A DNA stretch of 6,934 bases from Myxococcota bacterium (GTDB lineage: Bacteria > Myxococcota > Polyangia > GCA-2747355 > JAKLHH01). The notes below the pieces were generated by a model that saw only the letters and a list, made by a program, of their open reading frames with translations, ran no database searches and was not told the DNA's origin. Location of the stretch: contig JAKLHH010000400.1 in the NCBI GenBank assembly GCA_022710245.1, positions 1-6,934 on the forward strand, in the 5' to 3' direction. Positions 1 through 5,823 of the stretch are shown in pieces (position 1 is the first letter of the stretch; each line of letters starts with the position of its first letter). The translations under genes were made by a program, and so were the position numbers.

Positions 1-418
1 GCCCGGCCTCCACGTGGGCGAGCACGGCGGCCGCCACCTGCGGGTGCTCCTCGGCGACCGCGACCCGCAGCACCTCGGGGTCGGCGTCAGCGAGCGCGGC
101 GAAGGGCCTGCGCGCCTCGGGGAGCGCCGCGCGGTCGGCGAAGATGCGGTTCGCGTGCTCCTCGCCGCGCGCCTTGGCCACCAGCTCGCGGAGGTAGCTG
201 CTGCCGCGCTGGAGCGAGGTGAGCCCCTCCTTGAAGTCCGCGGTGAACTCGGTGAAGACGTCCTCGAGGGTCGCGGTCGATACGGGGCTCAGGTTCTCCA
301 CCGCCTCGCGCAGGCCGCGCAGCTCGCGCTCGTCGAGCTGCTCGATCACGCGCACCGCGCGCTCGGGCTCGAGGCTGAGGAGGAAGATGGCCGCCTTGGC
401 CTTGCCCTGGAGGTTCAT
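1..418 (-). CDS. fliG: Flagellar motor switch protein FliG, N-terminal part (runs off the left edge)
   Basis: FliG is the rotor protein of the cytoplasmic C-ring. It binds the MS-ring protein FliF and receives torque from MotA. About 139 codons are visible. The start region MNLQGKAKAAIFLLSLEPE matches the FliG N-terminal FliF-binding domain, in which a Lys/Ala-rich helix is followed by LLSL and an acidic residue. Near residues 123-127 the protein reads EEHPQ, the conserved EHPQ motif of the FliG middle domain, followed by a hydrophobic helix (VAAAVLAHV). The C-terminal torque-generating domain lies outside the window. The ATG at 418 starts one base after the fliF stop codon, and an AAGGA sequence inside the last fliF codons lies 8 nt upstream, so the two genes are probably translationally coupled. 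The identification rests on domain pattern and on its position after fliF. Confidence 0.93.
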   Translation of the reverse strand, partial: MNLQGKAKAAIFLLSLEPERAVRVIEQLDERELRGLREAVENLSPVSTATLEDVFTEFTADFKEGLTSLQRGSSYLRELVAKARGEEHANRIFADRAALPEARRPFAALADADPEVLRVAVAEEHPQVAAAVLAHVEAG

Positions 419-419
419 C

Positions 420-2063
420 TCAGCCGTCCTTCTCCATCCAGGCCTTCAGGATCGAGGCGGTGCGCGCGGCGTCGTGCTCCGCCGCCGCGCGCGCGAGGTC
501 CCAGCCGCTCTGCGCCGGCGCCGGCAGGTTGGCGCGCGCCGCGGCGATGGAGGCGGTCGCCACCGCGGTGGCGTCTCCGCTCGCGCCCGCGAGCTGGGGC
601 GCCGCCGCGGCCTCGAGCTCGCGCACGGTGCGCGGCAGCGCGAGGACCGTGGGCGGCTCCGCCGAGCGTCGGCGCGCCTTGAGCAGCAGGGTGAGGACGA
701 CCAGCGCGAGGATGACCACCGCCGCCGGCTTCGCGTACTCGCTGACCTCGCGCGTGACGCGGGTGAGCCAGGTGACGGGCGGAGCGGCGAGCTCCTGCTC
801 GGGCGCGAAGTAGATGGTGCGCAGGGTGACGACGTCTCCGCGCGCGGGGGTGAAGCCCACCGCCTGCTTGACCACCTGCTCCAGCGCCGCGAGGTCCACG
901 CGCGGGCTCGCGGCCGCGCTCGCGCCCTTCTTCGCCGCCGCGCCCTTGACCGGCTCCCCGGTGAGGAAGCGGCTGTCGACCAGCGCGGCGACCGAGATGC
1001 GCTTGACCTCGCCGGCCGGGGAGAGCTGCTTGCGGACCTTCTTCGTCACCTCGTAGTTGCGGGTGAAGCTCTTGCGCTGGCTGACCGCGTCCGCCGAGCC
1101 GGTGGCCGGCGCGGGGCCGCCGGGGAGGTTGCCCTGCACGCCCGGGATGCCGCCAGCGACCGCGCCCGGCCGCGCGTCCTTCTCCTCGAGGCCGGTCTCC
1201 GAGCGGACCGCGGCCGACTCGGGGTCATACTGGGTCTCGGTCTGCTCCACCTGCGCCAGCCCCACCTCGGCGCTGACCTTCACCACCGAGTGGCCGGCGC
1301 CGACGGCGGCGTCGAGGATCTGGGAGACGCGGCGCTCGAGGCTCTCCTCCATGGTCCGCTTCTGGTCGAGCGGGCCGCCGGAGCCGAAGGGACCCTCGCG
1401 CCCGCTCCAGAGCATGTTGCCGGCGGTGTCGACGACCGTGACCTGGTCGGGGCTGAGCCCGGTCTCGCTCGACGAGACCAGGTGGACGACGGCGCGGACC
1501 GAGGCCGGCGCGAGGCTGCGGCCCGGGTGCAGGCGCAGCGTGACCGCCGCCGAGGCTGGCTGCCCGCGGCGCGCGAAGACGGCGCGCTCGGGGAGGGCGA
1601 GGTGGACGCGCGCGGCCTGCACGGCGTCGAGCTGGGAGATGGTGCGCTCGAGCTCGCCCTGCAGCGCGCGACGGTAGTTGATCTGCTGGGCGAACTCGCT
1701 GACCCCGAACTTCTGGGAGTCGAAGATCTCGAAGCCGACGCCGCCGCCGCGCGGCAGCCCCTGGCCGGCCATCGTCAGGCGGATCTCGTGCACCTTCTCG
1801 CTCGGCACCAGCACCGTGGTCCCACCGGCCTCCAGCCGGAAGAGGGTGCGGGACTTGCGCAGCTGCTCGGTGATGCGGGAGGCGTCCTCGGTGGCGAGGC
1901 CGGTGAAGAGGACGCCGTACTCGGTGCGGTCCGCCATCGCCAGGTAGGCGAGCAGGCCGCCCGTCCCCAGGACGAGGACCGCGATCAGCACCAGGGCGCG
2001 CTTGCTCATCGAGCCGAAGAGCTTCTTGACCTGGTCCTTGAGCTTCTGCAGCGATGGTGACAT
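420..2063 (-). CDS. fliF: Flagellar MS-ring protein FliF
   Basis: FliF forms the inner-membrane MS-ring on which the rod, export gate and C-ring are built. The product is 547 aa, close to the usual 530-570. It has a short cytoplasmic N-terminus, a first membrane helix at about residues 23-43, a periplasmic YscJ/FliF ring-building domain, and a second membrane helix at about 446-461 followed by a basic KARRR stop-transfer. The family motif GGIPGVQGNLPG lies at about 304-315, and NYEVTKKV follows at about 336-343. The last 25 residues (WDLARAAAEHDAARTASILKAW) resemble the FliG-binding tail of FliF. An Ala/Lys/Ser-rich stretch at about 372-387 is probably a flexible loop. The gene begins four bases after the fliE stop without a strong Shine-Dalgarno, which suggests coupling to fliE. 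Its stop is one base from the fliG start. Confidence 0.97.
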   Translation of the reverse strand: MSPSLQKLKDQVKKLFGSMSKRALVLIAVLVLGTGGLLAYLAMADRTEYGVLFTGLATEDASRITEQLRKSRTLFRLEAGGTTVLVPSEKVHEIRLTMAGQGLPRGGGVGFEIFDSQKFGVSEFAQQINYRRALQGELERTISQLDAVQAARVHLALPERAVFARRGQPASAAVTLRLHPGRSLAPASVRAVVHLVSSSETGLSPDQVTVVDTAGNMLWSGREGPFGSGGPLDQKRTMEESLERRVSQILDAAVGAGHSVVKVSAEVGLAQVEQTETQYDPESAAVRSETGLEEKDARPGAVAGGIPGVQGNLPGGPAPATGSADAVSQRKSFTRNYEVTKKVRKQLSPAGEVKRISVAALVDSRFLTGEPVKGAAAKKGASAAASPRVDLAALEQVVKQAVGFTPARGDVVTLRTIYFAPEQELAAPPVTWLTRVTREVSEYAKPAAVVILALVVLTLLLKARRRSAEPPTVLALPRTVRELEAAAAPQLAGASGDATAVATASIAAARANLPAPAQSGWDLARAAAEHDAARTASILKAWMEKDG

Positions 2064-2067
2064 CGGG

Positions 2068-2421
2068 TCAGCTCATCTTCATGACTTCGCGGTACGCATC
2101 GAGGAGCTTGTTCCGCACGTTCACGAGCAGGGAGACCGTGATGTCGGCCTTCTCCATCGCGATCATCGTCTCGTGCAGGTTCTGGGTGGCGCCGGTCGCG
2201 TAGGAGTCCGCGGCCTGCTGCGCCGTGCCCTCGCTCTCCACCGCCTTGCGCAGCATGGCGGCGACGCTCTCCCCGACCCCGCTCGCGCCGCTGGCCTCGC
2301 CGGGCTCGTCGGCGCCCGCGGCGGGGGCGAGCTCCGCCAGGCGGCCGACGCCCGGCGCCTTGCCGTAGCCGGACTCGGGGTTGATCAGCGGCGCGGCCGC
2401 CGGGGAGATCGGGCCGAACAT
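2068..2421 (-). CDS. fliE: Flagellar hook-basal body protein FliE
   Basis: FliE is the small adaptor that joins the MS-ring and export gate to the proximal rod, and it is exported early. The C-terminal half carries the family signature: NLHETMIAMEKADITVSLLV, then VRNKLLDAYREVMKM at the very end. The N-terminal 45 or so residues are Pro/Gly/Ala-rich and unconserved, as is normal. I place the start at the ATG at 2421 (117 aa) because GGGAGGTGA lies five bases ahead of it when measured from GGAGG. A GTG at 2427 is also in frame and overlaps the flgC stop as GTGA, but the Shine-Dalgarno would then run into the start codon itself, so it is less likely. The gene sits directly after flgC and four bases before fliF. 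Confidence 0.94.
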   Translation of the reverse strand: MFGPISPAAAPLINPESGYGKAPGVGRLAELAPAAGADEPGEASGASGVGESVAAMLRKAVESEGTAQQAADSYATGATQNLHETMIAMEKADITVSLLVNVRNKLLDAYREVMKMS

Positions 2422-2423
2422 CG

Positions 2424-2432
2424 TCACCTCCC
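2424..2432 (-). promoter_or_regulatory. Ribosome binding site that decides the fliE start
   Basis: On the minus strand this reads GGGAGGTGA, nearly complementary to the 3' end of 16S rRNA, and it ends two bases before the ATG at 2421. It spans the flgC stop codon. It favours the ATG over the GTG at 2427, which lies inside the site. Confidence 0.7.
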
Positions 2433-2861
2433 GATGTTGAGGGCGCGGTTGGCCATCGACTTGATGCTCTGCATGGCGGTGATGCCGGCCTCGTAGGCGC
2501 GGGAGGCCGTGATCATGTCCACCATCTCCTCGACCACGCTGACGTTGGGCATCTTCACGATGCCGTTCGTGTCAGCGTCGGGGTGACCCGGGTCGTAGAC
2601 GGTGCGCGGCGGGCGCGGGTCGGTGACGACCTGGCTCACCTGCACCCCGCGCAGGGAGGCGGAGAGGCGGTCCCGCAGCATCTCCGAGAAGGGCTGCGCC
2701 ACCGGCGCCGAGCGGTAGACCGGGTCGCGGCGCTGATAGGGGCCGCCGGTGTCGGTGCGCGTGGTGTTGGCGTTGGCCAGGTTGCTCGCGACCAGGTTCA
2801 TGCGGAGCCGCGAGGCGGCGAGGCCGGAAGAGATGATCTCCATCGCTGACATGAAGCTCAT
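2424..2861 (-). CDS. flgC: Flagellar basal-body rod protein FlgC
   Basis: FlgC is one of the proximal rod proteins, exported through the flagellar type III system and polymerised in the periplasm. The 145-aa product has the usual length. Its N-terminal helix contains the rod/hook family motif LVASNLANANTTRT at about residues 23-36, followed by GPYQRRDPV. The C-terminal part reads HPDADTNGIVKMPNVSVVEE and then MVDMITASRAYEAGITAMQS, which together are diagnostic for FlgC: a terminal coiled-coil helix preceded by the P-NV--VEEM turn. The start at 2861 is supported by AGAGGAG with six bases between GGAG and the ATG. That site overlaps the flgB stop codon, so translation probably passes from flgB to flgC. 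No anomaly was seen. Confidence 0.96.
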   Translation of the reverse strand: MSFMSAMEIISSGLAASRLRMNLVASNLANANTTRTDTGGPYQRRDPVYRSAPVAQPFSEMLRDRLSASLRGVQVSQVVTDPRPPRTVYDPGHPDADTNGIVKMPNVSVVEEMVDMITASRAYEAGITAMQSIKSMANRALNIGR

Positions 2862-2872
2862 CGGGGTCTCCT

Positions 2873-3259
2873 CTACCGCCGCTGCCCGTCGGTGGCGGCG
2901 TACTTGAGCATCGCCATCCGCCGCCCGAGCATCTCGGCGCCGGCGCGGTAGCGGATGCTGTTGGCGGAGATCTTGGCCATCTCCCGCTCCAGGCTGACGG
3001 CGTTGCCGTCGTTGCCCGGGGTGCCGGTCGGGTCCTCGAAGATGGCCGCGTCGAAGCGGCTGTCGCCGGCGGCGCCCAGGTGCTTGGGGTCGGTCACCTT
3101 GAGCTCGCCGGCCCGCGTGAGGTAGGCGTCGAAGCTGAGGTCGAGCGGACGGAACCCCGGCGTCTCCGCGTTGGAGACGTTCGAGGCCAGGAGCGAGTGC
3201 CGGGCCAGGTGGTAGTCGAGGCTTCGGTGCAGCGCTGCCAGGTTTGCGAAGAGGTCCAT
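2873..3259 (-). CDS. flgB: Flagellar basal-body rod protein FlgB
   Basis: FlgB is the first proximal rod subunit and contacts FliE. The product from 3259 is 128 aa, in the usual range. The N-terminal helix ends in HSLLASNVSNAETPGFRPLD, the rod-family motif. The C-terminal half has GNDGNAVSLEREMAKISANS followed by IRYRAGAEMLGRRMAMLKYA, the paired FlgB helix signature. An ATG in the same frame at 3307 would add 16 residues. I reject it because the ATG at 3259 has AGGAGG six bases upstream and begins at the conserved MDLF--L--LH region, and because 3307 lies upstream of the predicted transcription start. This is the first gene of the rod/MS-ring group and sits directly behind a sigma-54 type promoter. 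Confidence 0.96.
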   Translation of the reverse strand: MDLFANLAALHRSLDYHLARHSLLASNVSNAETPGFRPLDLSFDAYLTRAGELKVTDPKHLGAAGDSRFDAAIFEDPTGTPGNDGNAVSLEREMAKISANSIRYRAGAEMLGRRMAMLKYAATDGQRR

Positions 3260-3265
3260 CGCGAT

Positions 3266-3271
3266 CCTCCT
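3266..3271 (-). promoter_or_regulatory. Strong ribosome binding site of flgB
   Basis: The minus strand reads AGGAGG with six bases to the ATG at 3259. It fixes the flgB start and would lie within a very short leader of about 20 nt if the sigma-54 promoter upstream is used. Confidence 0.85.
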
Positions 3272-3290
3272 CCAGTCAGGAGAGCGTGGG

Positions 3291-3306
3291 AGCAAGCCAT
3301 GTGCCA
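3291..3306 (-). promoter_or_regulatory. Sigma-54 (RpoN) -24/-12 promoter for flgB-flgC-fliE-fliF-fliG
   Basis: The minus strand reads TGGCAC, five bases (ATGGC), then TTGCT. This matches the RpoN consensus TGGCAC-N5-TTGC with no mismatch in the core and the correct GG-to-GC spacing. The -24 box is at 3301-3306 and the -12 box at 3291-3295. Initiation would be expected near 3280, about 20 bases before the flgB ATG. Sigma-54 control of rod and basal-body operons is established in many flagellated proteobacteria. It requires an AAA+ enhancer-binding activator, which is not encoded in this window. Confidence 0.85.
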
Positions 3307-3316
3307 CGACTCCCGG

Positions 3317-3328
3317 ACGAGATCTCGT
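3317..3328. promoter_or_regulatory. 12-bp perfect palindrome upstream of the sigma-54 promoter
   Basis: ACGAGATCTCGT is a perfect inverted repeat. It begins 11 bases upstream of the -24 box, at about -37 to -48 from the predicted start. It could be an operator or activator half-site pair. No protein is assigned to it, and a 12-bp palindrome can occur by chance. Confidence 0.35.
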
Positions 3329-3403
3329 TGGATCCTGGAGGGGCGCGCCCTCGCTGAGTCAGGCGCTTGACGATGGGGTCTGGGGGGTTTGACGGGACGG
3401 CGA

Positions 3404-3469
3404 GGGGAGGCTCAGTCGAGCCCGTCGGGATCGCTGGGGAGGCTCAGTCGAGCCCGTCGGGATCGCTGG
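3404..3469. repeat. 32-bp tandem duplication covering the motB stop codon
   Basis: Bases 3404-3437 and 3436-3469 are identical over 34 bases with a period of 32. The second copy contains the last codons and TGA of motB. The first is a non-coding duplicate just downstream of the stop. Each unit carries the dyad CCCGTCGGG, at 3421-3429 and at 3453-3461. The exact identity suggests a recent slippage event or retention for a purpose. Confidence 0.95.
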
Positions 3470-4256
3470 AGACGTTGCTCACGGCGGGGATCAGGATGTC
3501 GACCCGCCGGTTGCGCGCGCGCCCCTCGGCGGTGTCGTTGCTGGCCACCGGGCGGTGCTCGGCGTAGCCCGCGGCGGCGAGGCGCTTGGGGTCGAAGCCG
3601 TGCTCCTCGACGAGGAGCGAGACGATCCCCGCCGCCCGCGCTGTCGAGAGCTCCCAGTTGGAGGCGAAGCGGGCGCTCCGCACCCGCGTGTTGTCGCTGT
3701 GTCCGGTCACCCGGATCGCGTTCGGCAGCTTGGTCAGGTAGCGGCACACCTTGTCGAGGAGCGGGCGCGAGGCGTTGCGCACCTTGTACTGGCCGCTGTC
3801 GAAGAAGCCGGCCTCCGCCAGGCTGAGCACCACCCCGTGGCGCTTGATCACCACCTTCACCTTGTCCTGCAGCCCCTCGTCGAGGATGAGCTTGGAGAGC
3901 TCCTCCTTGATCTGGCCGATCCCACCCTTGCCGCCGCTCGCGGCGAGCACGCCGCCCTGGCCGTCCTTGTTGACCATCGCCCGCGGCGTCAGCATCGACG
4001 GCGCCAGGGTGCCCGCGATCGAGGGCGCCGCGCCGCCCTCGGAGATCATGATGCGGGAGCCCTTCGAGCTGGTGAACCCGGTGGGGTCGAACGCCGCCTG
4101 CATCGAGAGCACCATCTTGCCGAGCTTCTTCGCGTCGACGGTGGAGATCGCGTACATCGTCGTGAAGAGCGCGAAGAGGAGCGTCATGAAGTCGGCGTAG
4201 GAGACCAGCCAGCGCTCGAGGTTCTCGTGCTCTGGAGGTGGCTTCTTTCGTGCCAT
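3444..4256 (-). CDS. motB: Flagellar stator protein MotB
   Basis: MotB is the stator subunit that carries the ion-binding aspartate and anchors MotA to peptidoglycan. The product is 270 aa. The N-terminus has a basic, proline-rich tail, then WLVSYADFMTLLFALFTTMY at residues 16-35. Asp22 in that plug-adjacent helix is the equivalent of the essential Asp32 of E. coli MotB. After a Gly/Ala/Ser-rich linker at about 60-112, an OmpA-like peptidoglycan-binding domain follows, with VTGHSDNTRVRSARFASNWE at about 183-202, an ELSTARA helix and ARNRRVDILI near 247-256. The helix motif alone does not decide between protons and sodium as the coupling ion. The gene lies 36 bases after motA, the largest gap in the stator set, and its stop codon is inside a 32-bp tandem duplication. 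Confidence 0.96.
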   Translation of the reverse strand: MARKKPPPEHENLERWLVSYADFMTLLFALFTTMYAISTVDAKKLGKMVLSMQAAFDPTGFTSSKGSRIMISEGGAAPSIAGTLAPSMLTPRAMVNKDGQGGVLAASGGKGGIGQIKEELSKLILDEGLQDKVKVVIKRHGVVLSLAEAGFFDSGQYKVRNASRPLLDKVCRYLTKLPNAIRVTGHSDNTRVRSARFASNWELSTARAAGIVSLLVEEHGFDPKRLAAAGYAEHRPVASNDTAEGRARNRRVDILIPAVSNVSSDPDGLD

Positions 4257-4264
4257 CGACGGCT

Positions 4265-4280
4265 CCCGGGCCCGCCCGGG
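4265..4280 (-). promoter_or_regulatory. GC hairpin in the motA-motB gap, overlapping the motB ribosome binding site
   Basis: On the minus strand CCCGGG, a four-base loop CGGG, and a second CCCGGG form a 6-bp all-GC stem-loop. The only Shine-Dalgarno-like sequence of motB, GGGAG at 4263-4267, uses the last three stem bases. The stem could therefore lower or couple motB translation. There is no T-run after it, so it is not a terminator. Confidence 0.4.
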
Positions 4281-4292
4281 GCGCCCGCAGGA

Positions 4293-5105
4293 CTAGGAGG
4301 TGGCTTTTGCCGCGCCGCCAGCTTTCGCCTTCTGGTCAGCCGACACGTACCCCTGCCTCTCCTTGGCGCTCAGGAACCCCTTCAGCTTCTCCTCGATCAT
4401 GCGGGGGTTATCCCCGTTCTGGACCGAGAGGATGCCTTGGAGCAGGGCCTCGTAGTACATCATCGCCGCTTTCGTCTTGATCTTTATCTTGCTGCCGATG
4501 GGGATGAAGACCAGGTTGGCGAAGCCGACGCCGTAGACGGTGGCGACGAAGGCGACCGCGATGCCCGAGCCCAGCTTGCTGGGATCGGTGAGGTTCTGCA
4601 TGACGTGGATGAGGCCGAGCACGGCCCCGAGGATGCCGATGGTGGGCGCCACCCCGCCTGCGTACTCGAAGACCTTCGCGCCTGACTCGCGCTCGTGCTC
4701 GATGATCCCCATCTCGATCTCCATGGTCTCCTCCAGGTGCTTGGAGTCCATGCCATCGCTGAGCAGCGTCAGCGCCTTGCGGATGAAGGGGTCCTTCGAC
4801 TTCTGCGCGTCCTCCTCGAGGGCGATGATCCCCTCGCGGCGGGCCTTGTAGGCTAGGGTGACGATGTCGGAGATCATCTGCGGGATGTTCTTCGTCTCCT
4901 GACCGAAGACCCGCTTGGTGCCGGACATCGCGCTCTTCAGCGCCTCGCCGGGGAAGCCGAGGATGACGGCCCCGATGGTCCCGCCGATCACGATGACGAA
5001 GGCGGTCGGCTGCAGGATCGCCCCGATATGGCTGCCCTCGGCGAGGTTGCCGCCGATGACGGCCCCCAGGCCGATGATGAGCCCGACCAAGGAGGTGATG
5101 TCCAT
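4293..5105 (-). CDS. motA: Flagellar stator protein MotA
   Basis: MotA is the membrane subunit that surrounds MotB in the stator and pushes on FliG. The product is 270 aa, nearer the short PomA-like form than the 295-aa E. coli protein. Four membrane segments are visible at about residues 3-20, 34-52, 148-168 and 181-203. The cytoplasmic loop between helices 2 and 3 contains KARREGIIALEEDA at about 87-100. Its Arg89/Arg90 and Glu97/Glu98 match the charged residues that contact FliG. Helix 3 holds VAPTIGILGAVLGLI with Pro154, and helix 4 ends ANLVFIPIGSKIK with Pro202, matching the two functional prolines of the family. The start is one base after the flbD stop, with only a weak GAGAG ribosome site, so coupling to flbD is likely. 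Confidence 0.97.
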   Translation of the reverse strand: MDITSLVGLIIGLGAVIGGNLAEGSHIGAILQPTAFVIVIGGTIGAVILGFPGEALKSAMSGTKRVFGQETKNIPQMISDIVTLAYKARREGIIALEEDAQKSKDPFIRKALTLLSDGMDSKHLEETMEIEMGIIEHERESGAKVFEYAGGVAPTIGILGAVLGLIHVMQNLTDPSKLGSGIAVAFVATVYGVGFANLVFIPIGSKIKIKTKAAMMYYEALLQGILSVQNGDNPRMIEEKLKGFLSAKERQGYVSADQKAKAGGAAKATS

Positions 5106-5106
5106 C

Positions 5107-5349
5107 TCAGCTCTCTTCTCTCTCTGGCTCCCCCCGCTCGCTGTGGAAGACGTGCATCCTCACCTCGTCCGAGCCGATGCGGCGGCGGAAGCCGACGATC
5201 CGATCAACGACCTCTTCGGGTGATTCCTTGACCAGGATCTTCTCCCCGCTGGTCATCACCAGCAGCGTGTCGGGGGTGGACTCCAGGCAGAGGAGGAGGT
5301 CGCTGTTGAGGTAGAACTCCTTGCCGTTGAGGTGCGTGAGCCGGACCAT
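5107..5349 (-). CDS. flbD: Small FlbD/SwrD-family flagellar protein
   Basis: The 80-aa product belongs to the small FlbD family (SwrD, formerly YlzI, in Bacillus subtilis), where the protein raises flagellar power and is needed for swarming. The family pattern is plain: MVRLTHLNGKEFYLNSDLLL, then ESTPDTLLVMTSGEKILVKE and SPEEVVDRI. The last 20 residues are a charged tail that most short members lack. It is not the Caulobacter FlbD, which is a sigma-54 activator with an unrelated sequence. The ATG has GGAGG seven bases upstream, inside the end of the preceding gene, and lies three bases after that gene's stop. Placement directly ahead of motA and motB fits a role with the stator. Confidence 0.92.
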   Translation of the reverse strand: MVRLTHLNGKEFYLNSDLLLCLESTPDTLLVMTSGEKILVKESPEEVVDRIVGFRRRIGSDEVRMHVFHSERGEPEREES

Positions 5350-5352
5350 GCC

Positions 5353-5823
5353 TCAGCCTCCCTTGCTCTCCGCGCTGGCGTCCGCGGGTTTGGCCTCGTT
5401 CTTCGCGTCCGAGGCGGCCGCGTCCTTGACGCCCGCGTCCTTGACGCCCGCCTCCTTGCCCTCGCCCTTGCCGTCCTTCGCACCGTCCCCCTTCGCGTCG
5501 CTCTTCGCGTCCCCCTTCGCGTCGCTCTTGCTCGCCTCGCGCGCCGCGTCCCGGGCGAGGTCCGCCCCGAGCTCGTGCAGCCCGTCGTGCAGCGCGTCGA
5601 GGGGCGCGTCGCGCGGGCCGACGTCCGTGGGGAGCGCCACGCAGCCGCCCACGCGGCAGGTCATGCCCTCGGGGCACTGGCTGTTGCGGATGCAGCCGGG
5701 GTCGTTGCAGCCGAGCGCGCCGCCCAGGGCGAGCGCGCTACAGATCGAAGCGAAGACCCAGAGAGAGGTCGAGCTTCGCCAGCACCGAGCCGTCCGGCAG
5801 ATCGCTCCCCACGAAGAAGACAT
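5353..5823 (-). CDS. Predicted cysteine-motif lipoprotein with Lys/Asp/Ala-rich tail, unknown function
   Basis: I do not recognise a named family. From the ATG at 5823 the product is 156 aa. It has an Arg-containing N-region, a hydrophobic core LWVFASICSALALGGALG, and a candidate lipidated Cys39 (context ALGC, a loose lipobox). The mature part begins with a cysteine-spaced module, CNDPGCIRNSQCPEGMTCRV followed by GGC. Modules of this CPxGxxC kind are common in secreted proteins of Myxococcota. The last 60 or so residues are low-complexity Lys, Asp, Ala, Gly and Glu with repeated SDAKGDAK and GVKDA units, probably disordered. This start overlaps the upstream gene by 86 bases and has only GGAG ten bases ahead. 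No ATG, GTG or TTG lies between it and the hydrophobic core, so the start is uncertain. The stop is three bases before flbD. Confidence 0.62.
   Translation of the reverse strand: MSSSWGAICRTARCWRSSTSLWVFASICSALALGGALGCNDPGCIRNSQCPEGMTCRVGGCVALPTDVGPRDAPLDALHDGLHELGADLARDAAREASKSDAKGDAKSDAKGDGAKDGKGEGKEAGVKDAGVKDAAASDAKNEAKPADASAESKGG
5420..5449 (-). repeat. 15-bp perfect tandem repeat in the lipoprotein tail
   Basis: GCGTCCTTGACGCCC (plus strand) occurs twice end to end, at 5420-5434 and 5435-5449. It encodes two consecutive GVKDA units in the minus-strand protein. Confidence 0.95.
5485..5529 (-). repeat. 24-bp tandem repeat in the lipoprotein tail
   Basis: A 24-bp unit at 5485-5508 is repeated exactly for 21 bases at 5509-5529. 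It encodes the SDAKGDAK units. The length is a multiple of three, so changes in copy number would keep the reading frame. Confidence 0.92.

Larger units (their letters stand above)
3260..3443. other. motB-flgB intergenic region
   Basis: These 184 bases hold no gene I can support. From the motB side they contain the spare copy of the motB 3' end, a small dyad CTGAGTCAG at 3354-3362, the 10-bp palindrome GGGCGCGCCC at 3341-3350, the 12-bp palindrome ACGAGATCTCGT at 3317-3328, the sigma-54 promoter, and the flgB ribosome binding site. I see no hairpin followed by a T-run on the minus strand, so no clear intrinsic terminator ends the motAB transcript here. Confidence 0.8.

Noticed and set aside
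219..2060. Long plus-strand open frame of 613 codons opposite fliF
   Set aside because: It is antisense to a well-supported fliF. Its translation is dominated by Arg, Ala, Gly and Leu with no recognisable motif, as expected of the complement of GC-rich coding DNA.
3260..3307. 16-residue N-terminal extension of FlgB from the ATG at 3307
   Set aside because: It would start upstream of the predicted sigma-54 transcription start and run through the promoter and ribosome site. The ATG at 3259 has a strong ribosome site and matches the family start.
3340..3354. Possible terminator hairpin (GAGGG-GCGCG-CCCTC) after motB
   Set aside because: The stem is only 5 bp and no T-run follows it on the minus strand.
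3412..3747. Minus-strand frame ending in the same SDPDGLD peptide as MotB
   Set aside because: The shared ending comes from the 32-bp duplication, which shifts frame because 32 is not a multiple of three. The rest is an out-of-frame reading of motB.
3555..4685. Plus-strand open frame of 376 codons opposite motB and motA
   Set aside because: It spans the complement of two conserved genes, crosses their intergenic gap and has no domain pattern. It is a frame shadow.
5107..5349. Reading flbD as the sigma-54 activator FlbD that would act on the flgB promoter
   Set aside because: The 80-aa protein has no receiver, AAA+ or helix-turn-helix domain. It is the unrelated small FlbD/SwrD family that shares only the name.
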